From: Budvicia aquatica DSM 5075 = ATCC 35567
Lineage (GTDB): Bacteria; Pseudomonadota; Gammaproteobacteria; Enterobacterales; Enterobacteriaceae
Direction: 5' to 3'
Length of the DNA: 64,000 nt
Assembly: GCF_000427805.1 (NCBI RefSeq)
Contig: NZ_KE386585.1
Location: forward strand, 113,712-177,711
The notes below the pieces were generated by a model, which ran no database searches, was not told the origin of the DNA, and was given only the letters and a program-made list of their open reading frames with translations. Positions 9,893 to 18,526 of this stretch are shown here, piece after piece. The position numbers were made by a program, and so were the translations under genes. Numbering within the stretch: position 1 is the stretch's first letter; every line of letters begins with the position of its first letter.

Positions 9893-10681
9893 ATGAACAA
9901 AGGAAAAGTATGGTTAGTTGGAGCGGGTCCCGGAGATCCCTCTTTGATTACAGTAAAAGGATTACACTGTATTCGGGAAGCTACAGTTATTGTTCACGAT
10001 CGCTTAGTTAATCCTAAACTTATCGCTCAGGCTCCGGATACTTGCCAGATTATAAACGTCGGAAAAACGCCTAATCACCATCCGGTCCCTCAGGAACAAA
10101 TTAATCAAATATTGATTGACCATGCACTGGCAGGAAAAAATGTCGTACGCCTGAAAGGCGGTGACCCGTACGTTTTTGGCCGTGGTGGTGAAGAAGCCGA
10201 AAGCCTGTCCCGACATAAAATTGCCTTTGAGATTATCCCCGGCATCAGCTCTTCAATTGGTGGCTTAGCCTATGCAGGAATTCCGGTTACCCATCGAGAT
10301 TACTCTTCCAGCTTTCATGTCGTCACCGGGCATTTATGTCAGGGTAATGAGCCACAAAACTGGCATGCGTTGGCAAAAACAGAAGGCACACTGATTATTC
10401 TGATGGGAATGACCCGCCAGGAAGAGATCTGTAAGCTATTAATTGAGGGCGGAAAATCACCCGATACGCCAGCTGCGGCAGTAATGTATGCCAGTCAACC
10501 ACGCCAAAAAATCGCTAAAGGCACCCTGTCTACCTTAAAACAAGAGATTGAAAATCAAAAATTACATGCCCCGGCACTAATTGTGATTGGCAACGTGGTC
10601 AATTTAAGCGAAATTCTCTCTTTCGCATCGACTCAGGTCGATATTAGCCATGAGTCTCTCCAGCTAGTAGAGGCAATGTAA
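9893..10681 (+). CDS. cobA: Uroporphyrinogen-III C-methyltransferase (SUMT)
   Basis: Methylates uroporphyrinogen III at C2 and C7 to precorrin-2, the entry to corrin, siroheme and related pathways. The 262-aa product has VWLVGAGPGDPSLITVKG (residues 6-23), VRLKGGDPYVFGRGGEEA and VPGISS-like PGISSSIGGLAYAGIPVTHR, all SUMT hallmarks. It is a stand-alone single-domain SUMT, unlike the trifunctional CysG usual in enterics; the missing dehydrogenase/ferrochelatase half is encoded separately three genes downstream. A modest ribosome-binding site (AGGT) precedes the ATG. The name cobA is used here for SUMT, not for the corrinoid adenosyltransferase. Confidence 0.93.
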   Translation: MNKGKVWLVGAGPGDPSLITVKGLHCIREATVIVHDRLVNPKLIAQAPDTCQIINVGKTPNHHPVPQEQINQILIDHALAGKNVVRLKGGDPYVFGRGGEEAESLSRHKIAFEIIPGISSSIGGLAYAGIPVTHRDYSSSFHVVTGHLCQGNEPQNWHALAKTEGTLIILMGMTRQEEICKLLIEGGKSPDTPAAAVMYASQPRQKIAKGTLSTLKQEIENQKLHAPALIVIGNVVNLSEILSFASTQVDISHESLQLVEAM

Positions 10682-10704
10682 CAACCGAAATACAGGAAAA
10701 AACA

Positions 10705-11787
10705 ATGAGTGAACACGGTGGAAATACGGTCGAAGTTGCCCAAAAAATGGGGATCTCTGCTGACTCATTGATTGATTTCAGTGCCAATATTAACCCGCTC
10801 GGCGCCCCCGAGCGGGTTAAAGCAGTGATTAAAAATAACCTCAGCCGTATCGAAAAATATCCGGATGTGGAATACCGCCATTTGCATCAGGTTTTGGCTA
10901 ATGCCCATCAGTGTGAAAGCGCATCCGTTATGGCCGGTAACGGAGCAACTGAGTTAATTTATGCGGTAGTCCGTTATTTAAAACCCAAGCGGGCGCTGTT
11001 ATTAACCCCGGGCTTTGCCGAATATCGTCGAGCACTACAGGCATTTTCTAATGGCCAAGTAGAAATAGTTGATTATCCTTTGCGGGAAGAACAAGGATTT
11101 CAGCCCGATATGCACTTGCTTGAAACGCTGGCAGAGGTTCAGCCAGACTGCCTGTTTATTGCCACGCCAAACAATCCAACCGGATTAATGCCCGACCAAC
11201 TATTCTTGCAGGCGCTGGTTGATTACTGCGAACAACAGGCTATTGCCCTAATCGTCGATGAAGCATTTATTGACTTCTTACCTCAGTCTGAAAGTTTAAT
11301 TGCTCGAATAAACACCACCCGCCACCTGTATATTCTACGTTCCCTGACCAAGTTCTTCGCGATTCCCGGATTACGCCTTGGTTACATGGTGAGCGGCGAT
11401 AGCCATGGAATAGCCCGGATGAAGAGCCAGCAAGAGCCCTGGTCAATTAATGCCTTTGCCGCACTAGCCGGTGAAGTCCTGCTGGATGACCATCAGTATA
11501 TTGCTGATACTCATCGCTGGTTAAAACAACAACAGCAGTATTTATGGACTCAGCTTTCAGCCTTTGATGCCTTGACCGTTTGGCCGCCAACGGTTAATTA
11601 CCTGTTCTTTCGCTGCAACCGCCAAGGTTTTAACCTGCAGCAGGCTCTGCTGGAGCATCGAATTCTGATACGCCATTGCAAAAATTATCCCGGCCTGAAT
11701 GAAAACTACTATCGGGTAGCCGTGCGCAGTAACGCAGAAAATCAGACGCTGATTAACGCGCTGCATAAGGTATTTTCTCATGGCTGA
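10705..11787 (+). CDS. cobD: L-threonine-O-3-phosphate decarboxylase CobD
   Basis: PLP enzyme that decarboxylates L-threonine phosphate to (R)-1-amino-2-propanol phosphate, the B12 linker. The 360-aa product has the aminotransferase-fold layout: GNGATELIYAVVRYL, ATPNNPTGLMP, LIVDEAFIDF, and SLTKFFAIPGLRLGYM with the PLP-binding lysine at residue 216, the same number as in Salmonella CobD. It overlaps pduX by 8 nt, so kinase and decarboxylase of the same short pathway are co-translated. Confidence 0.95.
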   Translation: MSEHGGNTVEVAQKMGISADSLIDFSANINPLGAPERVKAVIKNNLSRIEKYPDVEYRHLHQVLANAHQCESASVMAGNGATELIYAVVRYLKPKRALLLTPGFAEYRRALQAFSNGQVEIVDYPLREEQGFQPDMHLLETLAEVQPDCLFIATPNNPTGLMPDQLFLQALVDYCEQQAIALIVDEAFIDFLPQSESLIARINTTRHLYILRSLTKFFAIPGLRLGYMVSGDSHGIARMKSQQEPWSINAFAALAGEVLLDDHQYIADTHRWLKQQQQYLWTQLSAFDALTVWPPTVNYLFFRCNRQGFNLQQALLEHRILIRHCKNYPGLNENYYRVAVRSNAENQTLINALHKVFSHG

Positions 11788-12640
11788 TGCCCGTTGCCCG
11801 GCCTCATGCGGCGAACTGATTCAGGGCTGGATACTGGGCAGTGAAAAGCTGATCTCTTGCCCGATAGATTGGTACAGCCAAGTGTCCGTCACCGAAGGTA
11901 CACCGCAACAGGATGAACGCCCGCGCATGCGCCAGATGGCCGAACGGGTACTGAATTACTTCGGTGAGCCCCCGGAGCTCTCCGCCAATTTATGCATTGA
12001 GTTTGAATCAACGATTCCGGTAGCTAAAGGCATGGCCAGCAGCACCGCAGACATTGCGGCAACGGCTAAAGCGACGGCAAAGCTGCTTGGCCAGTCACTG
12101 GATAACGATGCCATTGCCCGTTTATGCGTTCAACTCGAACCGACAGACAGCACTATTTTTGACCGGCTGACCCTGTTCGATCACCAGACGGCCCTAACGC
12201 GCATCTCTTTTTCATGGGTACCTGAGATCGATATTTTACTGCTGGAAAGCCCGCTCAGCCTGCTGACTGAAGATTACCATCGTCTTAATCGCCATCAATT
12301 ACTGCTTAATCAGGCAGGCGAACTGGAAAAGTCCTGGCAACAATTTCGCTTAGCCGATGAAAAACAAGACTGCTTTCGGCTGGGTGAAGCAACAACCCTA
12401 AGTGCAGTTGCCAGCCAATCCATTTTACCCAAGCCACAGTTCCAGCAATTAATGGAGCTGGTTGAACAAAGCGGTATTTATGGTCTGAATGTCGCCCACA
12501 GTGGCAGCGTTGTCGGACTGTTACTGGACAGCAGCCGGCATGACGTTGATTACCTTAGGTGGTCACTCAGCCAAAAACAGATAATCAAGCACTACCCCCA
12601 CCTTCACCTGGTCAAAATGACCTCGGGCGGCGTGCGCTAA
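11780..12640 (+). CDS. pduX: L-threonine kinase PduX
   Basis: GHMP-family kinase that phosphorylates L-threonine to feed CobD. The 286-aa product has an N-terminal CPASCGELIQGW and the GHMP ATP loop PVAKGMASSTADIAATAKA (about residues 75-93), and a C-terminal GLNVAHSGSVVGLLLD. In Salmonella pduX sits at the end of the pdu operon; here it is placed with cobD in a purely biosynthetic context, and no propanediol-utilisation gene is visible. Confidence 0.93.
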   Translation: MADARCPASCGELIQGWILGSEKLISCPIDWYSQVSVTEGTPQQDERPRMRQMAERVLNYFGEPPELSANLCIEFESTIPVAKGMASSTADIAATAKATAKLLGQSLDNDAIARLCVQLEPTDSTIFDRLTLFDHQTALTRISFSWVPEIDILLLESPLSLLTEDYHRLNRHQLLLNQAGELEKSWQQFRLADEKQDCFRLGEATTLSAVASQSILPKPQFQQLMELVEQSGIYGLNVAHSGSVVGLLLDSSRHDVDYLRWSLSQKQIIKHYPHLHLVKMTSGGVR

Positions 12641-12657
12641 TTGAAAGGGAAACAAAA

Positions 12658-13338
12658 ATGGATTTCATGCCTATCTTCTGTGACCTGAAAGAGAAGCTGT
12701 GCCTTGTGGTGGGAGGCGGTCAAATTGCCAGCCATAAAGCAGAATTACTATCAAGGGCACAGGCCAGACTGACTATTGTTGCTCCGACCTTTAACCATCG
12801 GCTACTGGAGTTGGGGAAGAACGCCAACGTCAGCTTAGTGCAGGAAGCCTTTAGTGAGCACTGGCTGACCGGATGCTGGCTGGTGATTGCCGCAACGGAT
12901 GATCCGGTAATCAATCAGTCGATATACCACTGCGCGACTCAACGACAGATTTTCTGTAATGTCGTTGATGACCCGCTACAGACTTCGTTTATTACTCCGG
13001 CATTGATTGACCACTCTCCGATTATTATCGCCCTTTCTACCGGCGGCAACGCACCAACGCTCAGTGGGTTATTACGCCAAGAGATAGAGTCTCACCTTTC
13101 AACCGCATCGCTGGACCCGCTGTCAACGCTGGCAACCTTAGCGGGCAGCCTGCGGCAAAGGGTAAAAAACTATTTTCCGGCCGTTCATATTAAGCATCAG
13201 TTCTGGCTGAAATTTTTCACCGACAAAATGCTGATTAACGCCGTTGAACATCATGACACCTTAGCGATTAATGTGCATATCCAGCGTTTACTGACCGAGT
13301 CTGGTGCGGTATCACTTAATGAGAACCGTTCAAATTAG
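12658..13338 (+). CDS. Precorrin-2 dehydrogenase / sirohydrochlorin ferrochelatase (CysG N-terminal-half type)
   Basis: NAD-dependent oxidation of precorrin-2 to sirohydrochlorin and possibly metal chelation (Met8p/SirC/CysG-B type). The 226-aa product matches the N-terminal half of CysG: DFMPIFCDLKEKLCLVVGGG Rossmann start, VIAATDDPVINQSIY, and CNVVDDPLQTSF with Asp at residue 104, the catalytic position in Salmonella CysG. It stops before any SUMT domain. Start chosen at 12658 because an AAGGGA ribosome-binding site precedes it; an in-frame upstream ATG at 12559 lies deep inside pduX. Together with cobA it gives a split CysG whose product can be passed to CbiK for B12, or to siroheme. Confidence 0.9.
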   Translation: MDFMPIFCDLKEKLCLVVGGGQIASHKAELLSRAQARLTIVAPTFNHRLLELGKNANVSLVQEAFSEHWLTGCWLVIAATDDPVINQSIYHCATQRQIFCNVVDDPLQTSFITPALIDHSPIIIALSTGGNAPTLSGLLRQEIESHLSTASLDPLSTLATLAGSLRQRVKNYFPAVHIKHQFWLKFFTDKMLINAVEHHDTLAINVHIQRLLTESGAVSLNENRSN

Positions 13339-13807
13339 CTAATAACCCTATATAGCCGACGATACAAATAATAATAACTGACCAGGCAATGAAATTTCTT
13401 AAATTAAATTTACCTGAATCACTAATTGAGGAAAATAAACTCATACCACAGAAAATAATAAAACATGGCCCAGCTCACAAAATATTTTAAAAGCATAATT
13501 ACTACATAGATCACAATATTTGAAAAAATAAATAACCCGGCAATTGTTAATATAATGTTTAATTAAATAAATATGATTAAAAATAAAATAACATACTGAT
13601 AAATAAAGAATTAATAAAAACAAAAGCCTCAAGTTTACTTTAGGATATTTAATTAAATCATTTTTCAAGATGTCCTGAAAATATATCAATTGTGTTTGAC
13701 ATGTGGAGAAAGCACATTGTAAACCGACAAGTAACAACATTGAACGCCAATAAAAAATGAGTGCGGAATATAACAACCCGCCTATTTAAACTCATAATAA
13801 AAATGCA

Positions 13808-13821
13808 TTGATTTATATCAA
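13808..13821. promoter_or_regulatory. FNR-binding site
   Basis: TTGAT-TTAT-ATCAA is an exact match to the FNR consensus TTGAT-N4-ATCAA. It is centred 158 bp before the glmS start. Counting about 30 bp downstream brings one to TAATTT (13843-13848), a fair -10 hexamer, which would make this a class II activating site (centre near -41.5). The arrangement suggests anaerobic induction of glutamate fermentation. Confidence 0.65.
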
Positions 13822-13870
13822 TGTAACGCTATGGCTTAAATTTAATTTCTCGAAGCTAAAAATTAAATAA

Positions 13871-13943
13871 GCCCCCAGTAATTCAAGATGCGAGAAGACA
13901 GTAAGTCTGTGAGCACTCCGACTTGAAGTATCAAGGGTATATA
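13871..13943. repeat. ERIC-like short palindromic repeat (copy 1)
   Basis: A 73-bp element whose ends (GTAATTCAAG on the left, ACTTGAAGTATCAAGGGTAT on the right) match those of the element at 20244-20304 and resemble the termini of enterobacterial intergenic repeats of the ERIC type, with a divergent and shortened centre. It lies in the leader of the glm operon, downstream of the FNR site, so it would be transcribed. Confidence 0.5.
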
Positions 13944-13972
13944 CCAACTGTAACCTACATAGAGGACTTAAC

Positions 13973-14419
13973 ATGCAAAAACCAACAATCGTTATGGGCG
14001 TAATCGGTGCAGACTGTCATGCCGTTGGTAACAAAGTTTTAGACCGCGTTTTTACGATGCATGACTTCAATGTCATTAATCTCGGCGTGATGGTCAGCCA
14101 GGATGAATATATTGATGCGGCCATTGAAACCGGTGCTCATGCCATTATCGTCTCTTCTATTTACGGACACGGCGATATCGACTGTATGGGCATGCGTGAA
14201 CGCTGCATTGAACGTGGTATCGGTGATATCCCAATGTATGTAGGAGGCAATCTGGTTATCGGTAAGCATGATTTCTCAGAAATCGAAACTAAGTTCAAAG
14301 CAATGGGTTTTAATCGGGTGTTCTCTCCCGATACCGACCTTGAACTGGTTTGTTCACTAATGAAAAGCGACATTGAACAAGCCCTGCACGCTGAACCTGT
14401 CGCAGAGGCCGTGCAATGA
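13973..14419 (+). CDS. glmS: Glutamate mutase sigma (S) subunit, cobalamin-binding
   Basis: Small subunit of adenosylcobalamin-dependent glutamate mutase (methylaspartate mutase), which converts L-glutamate to (2S,3S)-3-methylaspartate. The 148-aa product has the B12-binding DxHxxG motif as D14-C-H16-A-V-G19, exactly the numbering of the clostridial subunit, so His16 should replace the lower axial ligand of the cofactor. The conserved HAIIVSSIYGHG and YVGGNLVIG follow. First gene of a tight operon; its stop overlaps glmL (ATGA). Not to be confused with glucosamine-6-phosphate synthase, also called glmS. Confidence 0.96.
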   Translation: MQKPTIVMGVIGADCHAVGNKVLDRVFTMHDFNVINLGVMVSQDEYIDAAIETGAHAIIVSSIYGHGDIDCMGMRERCIERGIGDIPMYVGGNLVIGKHDFSEIETKFKAMGFNRVFSPDTDLELVCSLMKSDIEQALHAEPVAEAVQ

Positions 14420-15819
14420 TCACCGTTTCTATCGATATCGGCTCCACTTGGACTAAAGGAGCGGTATTTGAAGTTAAGGGTGAGGCGGGAAATAACGACA
14501 GGGTCGAATTAAAAAATAGCGCCTTATTCCCCACAACGCCTCATCATTTGGCGGAAGGCTTCTTTTCAGTACTCAATAAAATACTGAATGTCTCTGATGC
14601 CAGGCCCTTACTGGCATCCGGTGAAATAAATTTGGATTACTCCTCTTCGGCAAAAGGAGGATTGGCCGTTGCGGCCTTAGGTCTGGTGCCTAATATTACG
14701 CTGGAATCAGCAAAAGTAGCCGCTCACTCCGCAGGGGCTAAAGTTTCTCAGCACTTTGCTTATAAGCTAAACAAGTCCGATATTCTGGCGCTTGAGAGCT
14801 CACCGCCGGACATTCTGTTATTTACCGGAGGGACTGACGGCGGAGACTGCGGACATGGTTTAGCCAACGCCCGCCTGCTGGCTAAGTCAGACCTTAACTG
14901 TTCGATTATCTATGCCGGAAACCGCGACCTGCAGGATGAAGTTCGTGACATCCTCGGGCACAAAGATTTAACCGTGGTTGATAACGTTTTGCCGAGCCTG
15001 GATAACCCGAATCCATTTGGTGCTCGCAAAGCGATTTGTGACATTTTTCTCAGCAAGATTGTAAAAGGAAAAGGTCTGGACGATATCGTCGAACAAACCG
15101 GCGAAGACCCCCTGCCAACCCCTTATTCCGTATTTGAACTGGTACACCAAATCCGTGAAAACATTCCTGAATGGGAAAACTTCATGTTAATCGACATGGG
15201 GGGAGCGACTACCGACGTTTACTCATCGTGCACTAACACCTTTTCACCGGATACGGTTATGCACGGGCTACCCGAACCGTTAGTTAAACGTACGGTAGAA
15301 GGTGATTTGGGGATGCGAGTTTCCGCCATTATCGCTGGTGAAACCGGTGCTCCGTTAGTGGCTCACTATTTTCATCATCAACAGCCCAAAATTGATGCTT
15401 TCCATCAATACCTGAAATACATCACCGCCTGCCCCGACTATCTGCCACAAACCGATGATGAAAAGATATTCGACCGATTACTGGCCGGAATTTGCATCGG
15501 GTATGCCACCGAGCGTCATGCCGGTACCAAAGTGCAGGTATGCACTTGCTCCGGAACCATTGACCTTCAGGTCGGGCGGGATTTAAGTCGCCTCAAGAAG
15601 GTTGTCGGCACCGGCGGATGGCTCTCCAGAGCTGACCGGTTCGATATTCATCACTGGTTGAAATACCGAGAGTTAAATGATGACGGTAAGCAGGTGCTAT
15701 TGCCCGATGAGTTTGAGTACTACCGAGATACACAAGGTTTATTTCCCCTGCTAGCAAATGTCGCCCGTCGTTTCCCTAAAGCGGCTGCACAGACTGGTGT
15801 TCAGATTTTAAATAAATAG
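14416..15819 (+). CDS. glmL: Glutamate mutase accessory protein GlmL/MutL
   Basis: ASKHA-fold ATPase-like protein (467 aa) always found between the S and E subunits of glutamate mutase and believed to reactivate or protect the holoenzyme by exchanging damaged cobalamin. The phosphate-1-like motif SIDIGSTWTKGAVFEV is at residues 4-19, LLFTGGTDGGDCGHG near 135, and the phosphate-2-like LIDMGGATTDVYSS near 258. Starts inside the glmS stop codon. Confidence 0.92.
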   Translation: MITVSIDIGSTWTKGAVFEVKGEAGNNDRVELKNSALFPTTPHHLAEGFFSVLNKILNVSDARPLLASGEINLDYSSSAKGGLAVAALGLVPNITLESAKVAAHSAGAKVSQHFAYKLNKSDILALESSPPDILLFTGGTDGGDCGHGLANARLLAKSDLNCSIIYAGNRDLQDEVRDILGHKDLTVVDNVLPSLDNPNPFGARKAICDIFLSKIVKGKGLDDIVEQTGEDPLPTPYSVFELVHQIRENIPEWENFMLIDMGGATTDVYSSCTNTFSPDTVMHGLPEPLVKRTVEGDLGMRVSAIIAGETGAPLVAHYFHHQQPKIDAFHQYLKYITACPDYLPQTDDEKIFDRLLAGICIGYATERHAGTKVQVCTCSGTIDLQVGRDLSRLKKVVGTGGWLSRADRFDIHHWLKYRELNDDGKQVLLPDEFEYYRDTQGLFPLLANVARRFPKAAAQTGVQILNK

Positions 15820-15831
15820 AAGGTTGGAGCC

Positions 15832-17283
15832 ATGATGGAACTTAGAAACAAAAAAATTGCGTTAGATGAGTTTATGTCAGAGCGTAAGCAAGTCTTACAG
15901 ACCTGGCACACCGGTAAAGAAGTCACTAACTTTGAGGACGGTGTTAAATACCAACAGACCATCCCGGAGTCAAAAAACTTTGCTAAGGCGCTGTTTGAAG
16001 CCGACCGTAAAGGCATTACGCTGAGCCAACCTCGGGCCGGTGTTGCACTGATTGAAGAACATATTCAGCTGTTAAAAACGCTGCAAGAAGACTGTGACTT
16101 ACTGCCAACCACCATTGATGCCTACACCCGCCTTAATCGCTATGAAGAAGCCGCCGTGGGTATTCAAAGATCCATCGAGGCCGGAACCTCTAAGCTAAAC
16201 GGCCTGCCGGTAGTTAACCACGGTGTAGCCGCCTGTCGTGGAATCACCGAAGTTCTGTCTAAACCATTACAAATTCGCCATGGCACACCGGATGCCCGCC
16301 TGTTGGCTGAAATCGCCATGGCCAGCGGATTTACCAGCTACGAAGGCGGCGGAATTTCTTACAACATTCCTTATGCAAAACGGGTCACGCTGGAAAAATC
16401 CATCCGCGACTGGCAGTACTGCGACCGCATGATTGGCGTATATGAAGAACACGGCATTCGAATTAACCGTGAGCCATTTGGCCCGTTAACCGGCACCCTG
16501 ATCCCACCATTTATCTCCCATGCAGTCGCCATTATTGAAGGCTTATTGGCACTGGAGCAAGGGGTCAAATCCATTACGGTGGGTTACGGTCAGGTCGGCA
16601 ACCTGGTTCAAGATATCGCCGCTATCCGCTCTCTGCGTGAACTGGCCCATGAGTATTTCCATGAAAACGGCTACGAAAACTATGAGTTAAGTACCGTATT
16701 CCACCAGTGGATGGGCGGATTCCCTGAAGATGAATCTCGCGCCTTCGCGGTTATTTCATGGGGTTCTGCGGTTGCCGGTATGGCCGGTGCGACCAAAGTC
16801 ATCACCAAGAGCCCGCATGAGGCATACGGTATTCCTACCGCTGCCGCTAACGGTCAAGGGCTAAGAGCCTCTAACCAAATGCTGAACATGGTACGCGATC
16901 AGAAATTCCCACCTTGTCCGGAAGTCGATCGCGAAGTAGAGCTGATCAAGCTGGAAGTCCGCGCAGTAATGAAGAAGGTACTTGAGCTGGGTGAAGGTGA
17001 CATTGCTATCGGTACCGTACGCGCCTTTGAAGCCGGCGTGCTGGATATTCCGTTTGCACCCGCTAACTGCAACTCAGGCAAGATGATGCCGATTCGTGAT
17101 AACAACGGTGCCATCCGCGTGTTCGATGCCGGTGCGATTCCGTTACCAAAAGATATCTTAGCGCTACATCAGGGTTTCATTGCTGAACGCGCTAAAGAAG
17201 AAGGCCGCCAGCCGTCATTCCAAATGATTATCGATGACATTAACGCAGTATCCCACAGTAAATTAATAGGAAGACCATCATGA
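15832..17283 (+). CDS. glmE: Glutamate mutase epsilon (E) subunit
   Basis: Catalytic TIM-barrel subunit of glutamate mutase; binds glutamate and the upper face of adenosylcobalamin. The 483-aa product aligns over its length with clostridial MutE: QPRAGVALIEEHIQLL, RHGTPDARLLAEIAMASGFT, EGGGISYNIPYAKRVTLEKS, REPFGPLTGTLIPP and FHQWMGGFPEDES. Two adjacent ATGs (15832, 15835) are possible. The stop overlaps the mal start (ATGA). Confidence 0.96.
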   Translation: MMELRNKKIALDEFMSERKQVLQTWHTGKEVTNFEDGVKYQQTIPESKNFAKALFEADRKGITLSQPRAGVALIEEHIQLLKTLQEDCDLLPTTIDAYTRLNRYEEAAVGIQRSIEAGTSKLNGLPVVNHGVAACRGITEVLSKPLQIRHGTPDARLLAEIAMASGFTSYEGGGISYNIPYAKRVTLEKSIRDWQYCDRMIGVYEEHGIRINREPFGPLTGTLIPPFISHAVAIIEGLLALEQGVKSITVGYGQVGNLVQDIAAIRSLRELAHEYFHENGYENYELSTVFHQWMGGFPEDESRAFAVISWGSAVAGMAGATKVITKSPHEAYGIPTAAANGQGLRASNQMLNMVRDQKFPPCPEVDREVELIKLEVRAVMKKVLELGEGDIAIGTVRAFEAGVLDIPFAPANCNSGKMMPIRDNNGAIRVFDAGAIPLPKDILALHQGFIAERAKEEGRQPSFQMIIDDINAVSHSKLIGRPS

Positions 17284-18521
17284 AAATTAAAAAAGCCCTA
17301 TTTACCGCAGGTAACTCATCCTTCTATTTTGACGACCAGCAGGCCATCAAGAATGGCGCGGGCTTAGACGGTTTCGTCTACACCGGCGATCCGGTAACAC
17401 CCGGGTTTACCTCTATTCGTCAGGCCGGTGAATGCGTTTCTGTTCAGCTGATTTTAGAAAACGGCGCTATCGCGGTGGGTGACTGTGCTGCGGTTCAGTA
17501 CTCCGGTGCCGGCGGTCGTGACCCGCTGTTTTTAGCCGCCAACTTCGTTCCGTTCTTAGAGCAGCATATTAAACCGCTGCTTGAAGGTCGCGACGTGAGT
17601 GAGTTCCGCACCAATGCCCGTTTCTTCGACGAATTGTCCATTGAAGGAAAGTTACTCCACACCGCAATCCGCTACGGCCTGTCTCAGGCGCTGCTGGACG
17701 CAACCGCATTAGCTACCGGCTGCCTGAAAGCCGAAGTGGTATGTAAAGAGTGGAATCTTCCGGTCGTGGCCGAGCCTATTCCTCTGTTTGGCCAGAGCGG
17801 TGATGACCGTTATATCGCCGTCGATAAGATGATTATCAAAGGCGTTGACGTTCTGCCTCACGGCCTTATCAACAACGTTGAGCAAAAGCTGGGTTATAAG
17901 GGCGAGAAGCTGCGTGAATATGTAAGCTGGCTGGCTAAGCGCATCAGTGACTTACGGGTTGATCCTAATTATAAACCGAACCTGCATATTGACGTTTACG
18001 GCACTATCGGCCTGATTTTCGATAAAGATCCTATTCGCTGCGCTGAGTACATTGCCAGCCTGCAAGAACAGGCCGGTGAGCTTGAACTGTATATTGAAGG
18101 CCCGATTGACGCCGGAAATAAGCCAGACCAAATTCGCCTGTTAACCGAGATCACCCGCCATCTGGAAAAACTGGGCTCTAAAGTCAAAATCGTGGCCGAT
18201 GAGTGGTGTAACACTTATCAGGATATTATCGATTTTACCGATGCCGGCAGCTGCCACATGGTGCAAATCAAGACTCCGGACCTGGGCAGTATCCACAATA
18301 TTGTTGATGCCGTTCTCTACTGTAATAAGCACGGTATGGAAGCCTATCAGGGCGGAACCTGTAACGAAACTGACGTCAGTGCGCGGACATGTGTTCACGT
18401 TGCGGTTGCATCACGTCCTATGCGGATGTTGGTTAAACCGGGCATGGGCTTTGATGAAGGCCTGAACATTGTGTTTAACGAGATGTCACGCACCATTGCG
18501 CAACTGAATGCAAAAGGCTAA
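17280..18521 (+). CDS. mal: 3-methylaspartate ammonia-lyase
   Basis: Eliminates ammonia from (2S,3S)-3-methylaspartate to give mesaconate; enolase superfamily, Mg2+-dependent. The 413-aa length equals that of the clostridial enzyme. Both catalytic acid-base residues fall at canonical numbers, His194 (in VLPHGLINN) and Lys331 (in MVQIKTPDLG), and KIVADEWCNTYQD carries metal ligands. Coupled to glmE by a 4-nt overlap. Confidence 0.97.
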   Translation: MKIKKALFTAGNSSFYFDDQQAIKNGAGLDGFVYTGDPVTPGFTSIRQAGECVSVQLILENGAIAVGDCAAVQYSGAGGRDPLFLAANFVPFLEQHIKPLLEGRDVSEFRTNARFFDELSIEGKLLHTAIRYGLSQALLDATALATGCLKAEVVCKEWNLPVVAEPIPLFGQSGDDRYIAVDKMIIKGVDVLPHGLINNVEQKLGYKGEKLREYVSWLAKRISDLRVDPNYKPNLHIDVYGTIGLIFDKDPIRCAEYIASLQEQAGELELYIEGPIDAGNKPDQIRLLTEITRHLEKLGSKVKIVADEWCNTYQDIIDFTDAGSCHMVQIKTPDLGSIHNIVDAVLYCNKHGMEAYQGGTCNETDVSARTCVHVAVASRPMRMLVKPGMGFDEGLNIVFNEMSRTIAQLNAKG

Positions 18522-18526
18522 CTGAT

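Larger units (their letters stand above)
13339..13972. promoter_or_regulatory. Regulatory region upstream of the glutamate mutase operon
   Basis: About 630 bp, strongly AT-rich. It contains a perfect FNR palindrome and a short palindromic repeat, both listed separately. A 111-codon minus-strand frame (13441-13776) opens with TTG and has low-complexity hydrophobic content; I do not call it a gene. No cobalamin riboswitch is apparent in front of the B12-dependent enzyme. Confidence 0.55.

Noticed and set aside
13441..13776. A 111-codon minus-strand frame between the cysG-like gene and glmS
   Set aside because: It opens with TTG, has no ribosome-binding site, and its hydrophobic Ile/Leu/Tyr/Asn content is what AT-rich noncoding DNA gives by chance.
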